A stretch of DNA of 15,740 bases from an uncultured bacterium. GTDB lineage: Bacteria; Bacteroidota; Bacteroidia; Bacteroidales; Bacteroidaceae. Where the stretch lies: assembly GCA_905215345.1 (NCBI GenBank), contig CAJMPR010000039.1, positions 1 through 15,740 of the forward strand. Direction: 5' to 3'. This document shows, piece by piece, positions 7,528 to 14,365 of this stretch. Under the pieces are notes generated by a model. It did not search any database, had not been told where the DNA came from, and saw only the letters and a list, made by a program, of their open reading frames with translations. Numbering within the stretch: the first letter of the stretch is position 1; every line of letters begins with the position of its first letter. The position numbers and the translations under genes are program-made.

Positions 7528-9870
7528 ATGAAAAACAAATCGATTTTCCTTTCTATCTGTCTGATACTTTGTTCGCTTTACCTTGCAGCGCAGGAATTAC
7601 CTAAAGAGATAGTTTGGCAAGAAAAAGAAGGCGTTGTTGTGCCCCTTCCGCCCCAAACACATCCCCGGCTATATATTCGTTCATCTGATTTGCCCGCCAT
7701 GAGGGAGCGTATGAAAACTCCTCAGGCACAGCAAACCCTTTCTCTTATGAAAGAGTTGAGCAAAGACCGTACCCCGGCTGAAGAAGCTGCCGTTACGAAT
7801 CGTGGTTTCCGTTACTATTACGAAATGCGTGGTGTTACCTCACGGGTACAGTTACAAGCTCTTGACTATGTGCTGAAAGGCGACAAACGCTTGGCGCGTC
7901 AAGCCATTACAGCCATGCTCGACACATTGCAGCGTGCTACCTTCGGTACTCAGTCCGATTTATCGCGAGCCAGCGGAGCTATGCTGATAACGGGGGCTAT
8001 GGTATATGACTGGTGTTACGACCAGATGAAAAGTTCGGAGAAACAGGCTTATATCAAGGAGTTTATCCGACTGGCTGAAAGCATGGAATGCGGTTATCCT
8101 CCACGCAATAACCAGCCTATAGCAGGGCATCCGTCAGAGTGGATGATTATGCGTGATATGCTGTCGGCCGGCATTGCCATTTATGACGAATACCCCGATA
8201 TGTACAATCACGTCATCACCATGCTCTATCGTGACTATATCCCGGCGCGAAACTATTTCTACGAAGGACAAAACTATCATCAGGGAACGAATTATATACA
8301 TGTCCGTTTTGCCTGCGACCTCTTTCCCCTTTGGATTTTAGATAAAATGGGAGCCGGCAGTATTTACGATTCTTCGGCAAGGTTTGTTCTTTACGACATC
8401 ATTTATCGTCGGCGTCCCGACGGAGTACTGCTGCCCTCAGGCGATGATTATCCGCAGAGCCGTCCCGCATTACTTACCATGCCGGCACCGATGCTTCTGG
8501 CTTCCAGCTATTATAAAGACGAGTATCTGGCCTATGAGTTCGAGCGCAATCCTCATTTGGAGAAATCGGGCAATGAGTCTATGAACCACTGTCTGATATA
8601 CGATTTACTGTGGCGCGATTATAATCTGAAAGGCAAAGCTCCCGACGACCTTCCTTTGACACGTTATTCCGGTACTCCTTATGGCTGGATGATTGCCCGT
8701 ACCGGTTGGGATGCCAATAGTGTGATTGCCGAGATGAAAGTCAACGAGCAGTTCGTGGGCAACCATCAGCACATGGACGGCGGCAGTTTCCAGATTTACC
8801 ACAAAGGGCCTTTGGCTATTGATGCCGGTGCTTATAGCGGTAGTTCAGGAGGGTATAACAGTCCCAACAACAAGAACTACTTCAAACGTACCATTGCCCA
8901 TAATTCGTTACTGGTATATGACCCTGACGAAAAGTTTGGCTGTTGGAACTATGGCGGTGGCGGAAAGACCAAATTCGCTTCCAATGACGGCGGGCAGCGT
9001 ATGTGCGGTGACGGTTGGAAAACTTGTAACTCGCTTGACAGCCTTTTGTCCGAGGAGTATACGGTAGGCAAAGTATTGGCTCATGGATTTGGGCCTGATG
9101 CACAAACACCCGATTATTCTTATTTGAAGGGAGATATTACTCAAGCCTATACCCGGAAAGTGAAAGAGGCCAAACGCTCTTTTGTGTTCCTCAATTTGAA
9201 GTCCGGGCAAGTGCCTGCCGCACTTATTGTCTACGACAAAGTGTCGGCTTTCAATCCCGATTTCCGTAAATACTGGTTGTTGCACAGCATCGAAGAACCT
9301 GAGGTCGAAGGTAACACTTTCACCGTGCGACGTACCAAAGACGGTGATAGTGGCATGCTTCATAACACCGTACTTTTGCCCCGGGCAGACAATATACATA
9401 TTGATAAGGTAGGTGGCCCCGGTAAGGAAAACTGGGTATTCGGTACCAACTATCCCAACGATGCCGTAGCTCCTTATCTTGACAATGCCAACGAGCGTGG
9501 AGCATGGAGAATGGAAGTGTCTCCCGTAGCCCCTGCTGTTACCGACAACTTCCTGAACGTGATACAGATTGCCGATAACCAATGTGACAAGCTGAACGTT
9601 GTGCAGCCCATTGAGAATGAACAGATAGTCGGTGCTCAATTAGCTGACCGTGTAGTGACTTTTGCTAAAAACAGCGAACAATTACACAAAAACTTCCTCC
9701 TTACAGTCAATGGTACTGGTACGTTTAAGTTCGTTATCACTGATCTAAAAGCGGGTAATTGGCAAGTAAAGAAAGACGGCCGCGTTTTCATTCCGCTGAC
9801 CGAAGTACAGGCTTCCGATGGTGTACTTGCTTTCGAGGGTACAGCCGGTTGTTATGAATTTTGTCGGTAA
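7528..9870 (+). CDS. Secreted heparinase II-type polysaccharide lyase (PL21)
   Basis: A 780-residue exported lyase that by family cleaves heparin and heparan sulfate by beta-elimination. The ATG at 7528 is chosen because it gives a clean signal peptide (KNK, then a hydrophobic core ending YLAA before QELPKE). Extension to a TTG at 7435 would read through the lysA terminator. The sequence resembles Pedobacter heparinase II (hepB, 772 residues, recalled) from HPRLYIR to the C-terminus. Candidate catalytic residues fit that enzyme: H201 in GHPSEWMIM, Y256 in YHQGTNY, and H413 with probable zinc ligand H415 in NHQHMDGG. An N-terminal alpha toroid is followed by C-terminal beta-sheet domains. No SusC/SusD pair is in view. 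Its final 55 codons are repeated beyond the restriction-modification island; no terminator is visible after its stop. Confidence 0.93.
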   Translation: MKNKSIFLSICLILCSLYLAAQELPKEIVWQEKEGVVVPLPPQTHPRLYIRSSDLPAMRERMKTPQAQQTLSLMKELSKDRTPAEEAAVTNRGFRYYYEMRGVTSRVQLQALDYVLKGDKRLARQAITAMLDTLQRATFGTQSDLSRASGAMLITGAMVYDWCYDQMKSSEKQAYIKEFIRLAESMECGYPPRNNQPIAGHPSEWMIMRDMLSAGIAIYDEYPDMYNHVITMLYRDYIPARNYFYEGQNYHQGTNYIHVRFACDLFPLWILDKMGAGSIYDSSARFVLYDIIYRRRPDGVLLPSGDDYPQSRPALLTMPAPMLLASSYYKDEYLAYEFERNPHLEKSGNESMNHCLIYDLLWRDYNLKGKAPDDLPLTRYSGTPYGWMIARTGWDANSVIAEMKVNEQFVGNHQHMDGGSFQIYHKGPLAIDAGAYSGSSGGYNSPNNKNYFKRTIAHNSLLVYDPDEKFGCWNYGGGGKTKFASNDGGQRMCGDGWKTCNSLDSLLSEEYTVGKVLAHGFGPDAQTPDYSYLKGDITQAYTRKVKEAKRSFVFLNLKSGQVPAALIVYDKVSAFNPDFRKYWLLHSIEEPEVEGNTFTVRRTKDGDSGMLHNTVLLPRADNIHIDKVGGPGKENWVFGTNYPNDAVAPYLDNANERGAWRMEVSPVAPAVTDNFLNVIQIADNQCDKLNVVQPIENEQIVGAQLADRVVTFAKNSEQLHKNFLLTVNGTGTFKFVITDLKAGNWQVKKDGRVFIPLTEVQASDGVLAFEGTAGCYEFCR

Positions 9871-9884
9871 TAAAATAAGTAGGG
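9703..9884 (+). repeat. 182-bp direct repeat, upstream copy (intact heparinase 3' end)
   Basis: This copy spans heparinase codons 726-780, the stop codon and 14 bases of 3' flank. The second copy lies 3522 bases downstream at 13225-13406. They match at 178 of 182 positions. The four differences (9717 T/G, 9726 T/C, 9732 C/T, 9747 A/T) all fall in the first 45 bases and at silent third codon positions (T730, F733, F735, L740). The last 137 bases are identical. Confidence 0.97.
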
Positions 9885-9966
9885 GAATGCATTGTTTGGT
9901 ACAGTGAGTTTTATGGGGTATAAAATATTCAAGCGTAATTAAGTTCTAATTTTCGATATGAGACTG

Positions 9967-9992
9967 TATCTTTGTTTATTTGGTTATCTTTG
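9967..9992 (+). promoter_or_regulatory. Candidate promoter(s) of the restriction-modification operon
   Basis: TATCTTTG occurs twice, at 9967-9974 and 9985-9992, each a full match to the Bacteroides -7 box TAnnTTTG and 18 bases apart. No clear TTTG lies at the expected -33 distance from either. The second box would start RNA around position 10000, about 20 bases before the first methyltransferase gene. The doubling might serve timing or operator binding, but no controller protein gene is present. Confidence 0.5.
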
Positions 9993-10018
9993 TAGTATAA
10001 ATAACAATCATTCTGAAT

Positions 10019-10933
10019 ATGCATAATAAAATATATACATCAGCAAAACCTTTTGTGAAATGGGTTGGTGGAAAAACGCAGCTTTTGCAGGATATAAAAC
10101 ATACTCTTCCGTCTAATTTTGCACAGAAGAAAGATATTATCTATGTGGAACCATTTGTTGGAGGTGGTGCAGTGTTATTTTGGATATTGCAGCAATTCCC
10201 TAATATTGAAAGAGCTGTAATCAATGACATAAACCCCCATTTGATAACAACATATAAGACTGTTAAAGAACAGCCAAATAAACTGGTTGAACAATTAAAG
10301 GTTTTTCAAAATGAATACATCCCTTTGAGCGAAGAAGATAGAAAGTCTTACTATTTAGAAAAACGTGATATTTATAATTATTCTCCTTTATCTGAAGTCG
10401 AAACAGCCGCTTTATTCATTTTCTTAAACAGGACTTGTTTCAATGGTTTGTATAGGGTAAATTCGAAAGGAAAATTTAACGTCCCTCATGGGAAATATGC
10501 CACTCCTAAGATTTGCGATGAAGATACCATTTTGGCAGATTCACATATTCTACAAAAAGTTGAAATATTATGTGGAGATTTTGCGGAAACGGCTGCTTAT
10601 GCTTCTCCTAACGCGTTGTTCTATTTCGACCCTCCATATAAACCTTTAAGTAAAACGTCTTCTTTCAATTCGTATGCTAAAGAAGAATTTGATGACAATG
10701 AACAAATAAGATTGCGCGACTTTTGCTGTAAAATAGTTGAATGTAAAGCTAATTTCATTTTGAGTAATTCAGATGTAAAAAGTAAGGATGAAAATGATAA
10801 TTTCTTTGATGAGATATATGATGCATATAATATTCGACGTGTAATGGCAACACGGATGGTTAATGCCAATCCGGATAAAAGAGGTAAATTGTCAGAACTA
10901 ATGATTTCCAATATTAATATGAGTTATAGGTGA
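10019..10933 (+). CDS. dpnM: DpnM/Dam-like N6-adenine DNA methyltransferase (GATC)
   Basis: A 304-residue alpha-class adenine methyltransferase of the D12 (Dam/DpnM) family, expected to methylate the A of GATC in duplex DNA. Motifs appear in the class order: PFVKWVGGK (11-19) and EPFVGGGAV (44-52) for AdoMet binding, RTCFNGLYRVNSKGKFNVPHG (from 138) typical of the GATC-recognising group, and catalytic DPPY (204-207). Target specificity is inferred from this family and from the adjoining DpnII-like nuclease. It is the first gene of the island, 6 bases before the nuclease gene, so modification is translated before restriction. The coding sequence is clearly richer in A+T than the heparinase gene. 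Confidence 0.93.
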   Translation: MHNKIYTSAKPFVKWVGGKTQLLQDIKHTLPSNFAQKKDIIYVEPFVGGGAVLFWILQQFPNIERAVINDINPHLITTYKTVKEQPNKLVEQLKVFQNEYIPLSEEDRKSYYLEKRDIYNYSPLSEVETAALFIFLNRTCFNGLYRVNSKGKFNVPHGKYATPKICDEDTILADSHILQKVEILCGDFAETAAYASPNALFYFDPPYKPLSKTSSFNSYAKEEFDDNEQIRLRDFCCKIVECKANFILSNSDVKSKDENDNFFDEIYDAYNIRRVMATRMVNANPDKRGKLSELMISNINMSYR

Positions 10934-10939
10934 ATAGTT

Positions 10940-11800
10940 ATGAAAAGAGATTTTAATAACTGGCTTGCACAATTTCGTTCAAGCATTGCCAATTATGAAT
11001 ACTATACAGATTTCAATAAAGTTTTTGCAAATGTGGATGCCATTAAAGTAGAATTGAATATAATGAATTCCCTTATTGGTAGTAACAACATTGAGGCTGA
11101 TTTTGATAGTCTGTTGGCTACATATCCTAATGTTTTAAAGTGTATTCCTATTTTGATAGCCAAACGTGAAATGGATATAGCGACTGTAGATGAAGAAGGA
11201 AGTTTATGCTATAATTTTAGGAAGATGAATTATGGTATAGACCAGTATAAGATATTTATGCGTAAAACTGGTATTTTCAACCTGCTTGAGAACCGTATTA
11301 TAGGAAGTCTTGTAGACTATGTTACTGGTGTAGAAGCGGGACTTGATTCCAATGGAAGAAAAAACAGGGGTGGACATATAATGGAGAACCTTGTTGAGTC
11401 TTTCATTCAAAAAGCTGGATTCATAAAAGATAACACGTATTTCAAAGAAATGTATATCCATCAGATAGAAGATAAATGGGGTATAGACTTGTCTACCATA
11501 TCTAATCAAGGCAAAGCTGAAAAACGGTTTGATTTTGTTGTGTCTACTCCCACTATGATATATGGAGTGGAAACAAACTTCTATGGAAGTAATGGCTCTA
11601 AACTGAATGAAACGGCAAGAAGTTATAAAACGATAACACTGGAAACGAAAGATCTTGCAGATTTTACTTTTGTTTGGTTTACCGATGGGCAAGGATGGAA
11701 TAATGCACGTAATAATTTGGAAGAGACTTTTGATGTGCTTGAACATATCTATAACATTGATGATATGGAGAATGGTATTATTAGCGAAATAATGAAATAA
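10940..11800 (+). CDS. dpnB: DpnII-family type II restriction endonuclease (GATC)
   Basis: A 286-residue homologue of R.DpnII (about 288 residues as I recall it), which cuts unmethylated GATC before the G. Conserved blocks recognised from DpnII include YYTDFNKV (21-28), NIMNSLIGS (40-48), LVDYVTGVEAG (124-134), NGRKNRGG (138-145), GSKLNETARSYK (219-230) and FTDGQGW (247-253). The likely nuclease core is D198 in KRFDFVV and E211 in GVETNFYG, an E-x-N form also present in DpnII where many PD-(D/E)xK enzymes have E-x-K. The frame is intact, so it is probably active and makes the flanking methylases essential. It lies between the first methyltransferase and the 173-residue gene. Confidence 0.92.
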   Translation: MKRDFNNWLAQFRSSIANYEYYTDFNKVFANVDAIKVELNIMNSLIGSNNIEADFDSLLATYPNVLKCIPILIAKREMDIATVDEEGSLCYNFRKMNYGIDQYKIFMRKTGIFNLLENRIIGSLVDYVTGVEAGLDSNGRKNRGGHIMENLVESFIQKAGFIKDNTYFKEMYIHQIEDKWGIDLSTISNQGKAEKRFDFVVSTPTMIYGVETNFYGSNGSKLNETARSYKTITLETKDLADFTFVWFTDGQGWNNARNNLEETFDVLEHIYNIDDMENGIISEIMK

Positions 11801-11809
11801 ATAGAAACA

Positions 11810-12331
11810 ATGAAAAATCTATATCAGCATGCTATTGATTTGAAAAAAATCAGTATTGATAATACAGATAGAGATACTTTTACTGAAAAACTCATAAACC
11901 TGCCTTATAGAGGATATGAAGTAGAGGAACTTTCTGATAACCGAAAAATTGTTATAACGAAACCGGGTGGTAAATCAATATATGGAAGACCCAAAAAAGA
12001 AGATTTCTTGGTCTTTATATATAATCCTTGTGATGATAGCCTTTGGCAAATATCTCATAATCAAATTTTAGATGATATTAATAATAAAGTTCAGGAGAAT
12101 AAAGAGGAAGCTAAGAAATTTTTGTCTTTAATGGAAAGAGTTTATAATGGAGAAGAGCCTGCTGATTTTATCGATGATATACGCGCATTATATTTTGCTT
12201 CCGGGGAGTCTCCTGAAGCTCTGATAAAAGTATATAAATGGATATGGGGGCAAGAGGATGTCAATTATCCTACTGGAAAAGGTCGTATGATGTCTTGGGA
12301 GTCTTATCAGGAAATTATTGAGAATTTATGA
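11810..12331 (+). CDS. Unrecognised 173-residue protein inside the restriction-modification operon
   Basis: I do not recognise this protein. It has no signal peptide or membrane segment and is rich in charged residues. A basic patch, KPGGKSIYGRPKK (52-64), precedes a hydrophobic strand, DFLVFIYNP. A probable helical middle, with QENKEEAKKF and FIDDIRALYF, is followed by an aromatic C-terminal block, KVYKWIWGQEDVNY (142-155). It starts 9 bases after the nuclease stop and overlaps the second methyltransferase start by 4 bases (ATGA, 12328-12331), so all are likely one mRNA and the pair translationally coupled. Classical DpnII and MboI operons, as I recall them, have three genes and lack this one. 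Possible roles are an accessory DNA-binding subunit, a modulator of the nuclease or an unrelated passenger; none can be shown. Confidence 0.85.
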   Translation: MKNLYQHAIDLKKISIDNTDRDTFTEKLINLPYRGYEVEELSDNRKIVITKPGGKSIYGRPKKEDFLVFIYNPCDDSLWQISHNQILDDINNKVQENKEEAKKFLSLMERVYNGEEPADFIDDIRALYFASGESPEALIKVYKWIWGQEDVNYPTGKGRMMSWESYQEIIENL

Positions 12332-13200
12332 TTCCTTATTTCAAATCCACTGACCGGGCTTTTACTTTGCTTCATGGTGATTGCGTTGAACTGTTGAAAC
12401 AGTTTAATTTTAAGTTCGATATGATATTTGCCGACCCGCCTTATTTTTTGAGTAATGGTGGGATAAGTATACAGAGTGGAAAAGTCGTATGTGTAGACAA
12501 GGGAGAATGGGATAAAGGCGGGACACCGGAATATGTGAATTCATTCAATAGAGCATGGATAAGCGAGTGTCGCAATAAACTGAAAGACAATGGTACGATA
12601 TGGATTAGCGGTACATACCATAACATCTTTTCTATCGCCAATATTCTGACGGAACTTAATTTTAAGATTCTTAATGTTGTAACATGGGCAAAGACCAATC
12701 CGCCACCTAACATTTCGTGCCGTTATTTTACCTATTCTGCGGAATTTATAATTTGGGCTCGCAAATTGGCAAAAGTACCACATTGTTACAACTATGACGT
12801 AATGAAGCAAATCAATAACGGTAAACAGATGAGGGATATATGGCATTTGCCAGCCATTGCTCGGTGGGAAAAATCATGCGGGAAACATCCCACCCAGAAA
12901 TCGTTGTCCGTATTGTCGCGCATCATTTTGGCATCAACCAACAACGCTGCATGGATTCTTGACCCGTTTACGGGTAGCAGCACGACAGGGATTGCGGCAA
13001 ATCTACTGGGGAGACGCTTCTTAGGTATAGATAAAGAAGAAGAGTATCTCATTCTTAGCCAAAAACGCAAAAAGGAAATTGAACATTTATCAACCTTTTC
13101 TCAGTACCGCAAAAAAATTAAAGACATTGCTCTTTTGGATAGTATGGGGACAATGTCTGTACAAGAAGAATTTGTTTACGGTTATGATTTGCCTTTTTGA
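12328..13200 (+). CDS. dpnA: Second N6-adenine methyltransferase, DpnA/MboC-like
   Basis: A 290-residue beta-class methyltransferase with permuted motif order: catalytic DPPY first (36-39, in FADPPYFLSNGG), AdoMet-binding motif DPFTGSSTTGIAA late (212-224), and the linking KHPTQKS (186-192). The opening GDCVELLKQF and the NGG after DPPY fit the DpnA group, which in pneumococcus methylates GATC also in single-stranded DNA and protects incoming transforming strands. In a Bacteroides host, conjugative single strands are a plausible substrate; this is inference. The gene is last in the operon, overlaps the 173-residue gene by 4 bases and stops 24 bases before the downstream heparinase repeat. The gene order M1, R, unknown, M2 resembles MboI more than DpnII, from memory of those operons. 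Confidence 0.9.
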   Translation: MIPYFKSTDRAFTLLHGDCVELLKQFNFKFDMIFADPPYFLSNGGISIQSGKVVCVDKGEWDKGGTPEYVNSFNRAWISECRNKLKDNGTIWISGTYHNIFSIANILTELNFKILNVVTWAKTNPPPNISCRYFTYSAEFIIWARKLAKVPHCYNYDVMKQINNGKQMRDIWHLPAIARWEKSCGKHPTQKSLSVLSRIILASTNNAAWILDPFTGSSTTGIAANLLGRRFLGIDKEEEYLILSQKRKKEIEHLSTFSQYRKKIKDIALLDSMGTMSVQEEFVYGYDLPF

Positions 13201-13224
13201 CGAACGTTTATAAGTTCCCGTATC

Positions 13225-13393
13225 ACAGTCAATGGTACGGGTACGTTCAAGTTTGTTATCACTGATCTTAAAGCGGGTAATTGGCAAGTAAAGAAAGACG
13301 GCCGCGTTTTCATTCCGCTGACCGAAGTACAGGCTTCCGATGGTGTACTTGCTTTCGAGGGTACAGCCGGTTGTTATGAATTTTGTCGGTAAT
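13225..13393 (+). pseudogene. Orphan 3' fragment of the heparinase gene
   Basis: This stretch encodes the same last 55 residues and stop as the heparinase gene but lacks the preceding 725 codons, any start codon and any signal sequence. It cannot give the enzyme. It is the relic left on the far side of the restriction-modification island. Its four differences from the intact copy are all silent, so they probably arose while it was still part of a working gene. Confidence 0.93.
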
Positions 13394-13406
13394 AAAATAA
13401 GTAGGG
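13225..13406 (+). repeat. 182-bp direct repeat, downstream copy
   Basis: Partner of 9703-9884, same orientation. The match starts abruptly at ACAGTCAATGG, after 24 unrelated bases (13201-13224), and ends abruptly at GTAGGG, after which the copies diverge (GAATGC upstream, CATAAG downstream). Exchange between the copies would excise the whole island and restore one heparinase gene. Confidence 0.97.
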
Positions 13407-13416
13407 CATAAGATAA

Positions 13417-13440
13417 ATGTAATAAGTCTTTTTATTGCAT
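13417..13440. terminator. Weak A+T-rich hairpin between convergent operons
   Basis: ATGTAATAA (13417-13425) can pair with TTATTGCAT (13432-13440) across a 6-base loop, with one G-U pair. It lies just past the downstream heparinase copy and before the end of the leftward fimbrillin gene, so it could stop transcripts from either side. It may be the former heparinase terminator, now 3.5 kb from that gene. The stem is weak and there is no long T run. Confidence 0.35.
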
Positions 13441-13465
13441 CCATGATTCCATTTATCCCACCGCC

Positions 13466-14347
13466 CTATGGCTTTACAAAAACATCGCCGTCGGGACGTA
13501 TAGTACCGCTGCCGGAGCCCATGTCTACATAATAGGACTCGTTGGCATTGGTGCTGCTGTATGAGATACTCTTTCCGTAGGAGGTGTCAACCCGTATCCA
13601 ATCGGGGTACAGGTAGTATACTCCATCCTGTAAGTCACCAGGAGTTGTTACTGTATTGGGATCGATGCTGAATTTGCCGTTAGCGGGCTGTATGTTTACG
13701 CTTTCCGGAACCCAAACGTTCCATTTGGTAACGGTGTTATGGGCGCTTATCCCGACTATTTCAAGCCGCACTAATTCGCTCTTGAACTTTAGCGGAATGG
13801 CGGCGGTGGACGATGAGACTGTGATGCCCGTGGCGGTGGCTTTCGTTACGATGCTATTCTCGGCGATGGTCAGGACATTGCCGGCCAGCGTGCCTTTGGC
13901 ATAGAGGGCTTCTATCTGGACGGTGGCCCCTGTACGGACGGAGATGGTCGGGTCGGGGGCGCTCCAAGCGCCGGTGCCGCCGCTGGTGGTATATGTGGCG
14001 GTGGAATAGGCATACGTGGTAACTCCACTCGTGTTGATTGTTGCGGCAAGATATATCTTGTCGCCATCCTCCCATGTCAAGGCCGTGCCCGAATCCGCCA
14101 TGCGGGTGTGGGGAGCTTCCGTGGCTTCCACAAAGGGAACGGTCTCGCCTATGGCGAGGGTGAGGGGCTGCGGGTCGGCAGAGGGTAGCTCGTCTTGTTC
14201 CGTGCAGGCGCCACAGAGTCCTAAGAGGCTCATGCCGCACAAGAGGAACAGGCTGTGCATACGGTTCGTGCCGGGCGCAGTATATGCGCTGCGTGCGCCG
14301 CATATGCTGCGCGCGCTGTACAGGAGGTGTAAGATATACTTTTTCAT
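13466..14347 (-). CDS. Fimbrillin-like outer-surface lipoprotein
   Basis: A 293-residue exported protein with the look of Bacteroidetes fimbrillin/Mfa-like family members. The motif TRMADSGTALTWEDGDKIYLAA (from residue 81) is the typical TR...W..GD.I start of the domain, followed by a Ser/Thr/Gly-rich beta-strand protein. A lipobox-like LLGLCGAC precedes TEQDE, so it is probably a lipoprotein shown on the cell surface or built into a pilus or adhesin complex. The start is uncertain. ATG at 14347 gives MKKYILHLL but then a long odd segment; ATG at 14260 (residue 30) would give a short signal peptide MHSLFLLCG. A strong inverted repeat lies between the two. It is 18 bases downstream of the GLUG gene, probably in one operon. 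Confidence 0.82.
   Translation of the reverse strand: MKKYILHLLYSARSICGARSAYTAPGTNRMHSLFLLCGMSLLGLCGACTEQDELPSADPQPLTLAIGETVPFVEATEAPHTRMADSGTALTWEDGDKIYLAATINTSGVTTYAYSTATYTTSGGTGAWSAPDPTISVRTGATVQIEALYAKGTLAGNVLTIAENSIVTKATATGITVSSSTAAIPLKFKSELVRLEIVGISAHNTVTKWNVWVPESVNIQPANGKFSIDPNTVTTPGDLQDGVYYLYPDWIRVDTSYGKSISYSSTNANESYYVDMGSGSGTIRPDGDVFVKP
14275..14312. repeat. G+C-rich inverted repeat at the 5' end of the fimbrillin-like gene
   Basis: GCGCAGTATATGCG (14275-14288) and CGCATATGCTGCGC (14299-14312) are inverted copies with one mismatch (a G-U pair in + strand RNA) around a 10-base spacer. Its base composition differs sharply from the surrounding genes. It falls between the two candidate start codons of the leftward gene. 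Confidence 0.8.
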
Positions 14348-14365
14348 TGTTATGCTGTTTTCTGG

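Larger units (their letters stand above)
9885..13224 (+). mobile_element. DpnII-type restriction-modification island inserted with long target duplication
   Basis: A 3340-base A+T-rich block holding four rightward genes lies exactly between two direct copies of the heparinase 3' end. No integrase, transposase, inverted terminal repeat or tRNA site is visible. The island contains a single GATC by my manual count (11650), far fewer than flanking DNA. The layout matches the described behaviour of some restriction-modification units that insert with a long target duplication. Boundaries are defined by where the repeats end. Confidence 0.85.

Noticed and set aside
9885..13224. Prophage, transposon or integrative conjugative element
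   Set aside because: There is no integrase, transposase, mobilisation or phage gene, and no terminal inverted repeats; only restriction-modification genes are present.
13198..13393. Possible readthrough fusion of the second methyltransferase with the heparinase tail
   Set aside because: The downstream fragment is in the same frame as the methyltransferase after its TGA, but one frame in three would be so by chance and nothing suggests readthrough.
14275..14312. Invertible-promoter site for phase variation
   Set aside because: The arms are only 10 bases apart, so inversion could not switch a promoter, and no invertase gene is in view.
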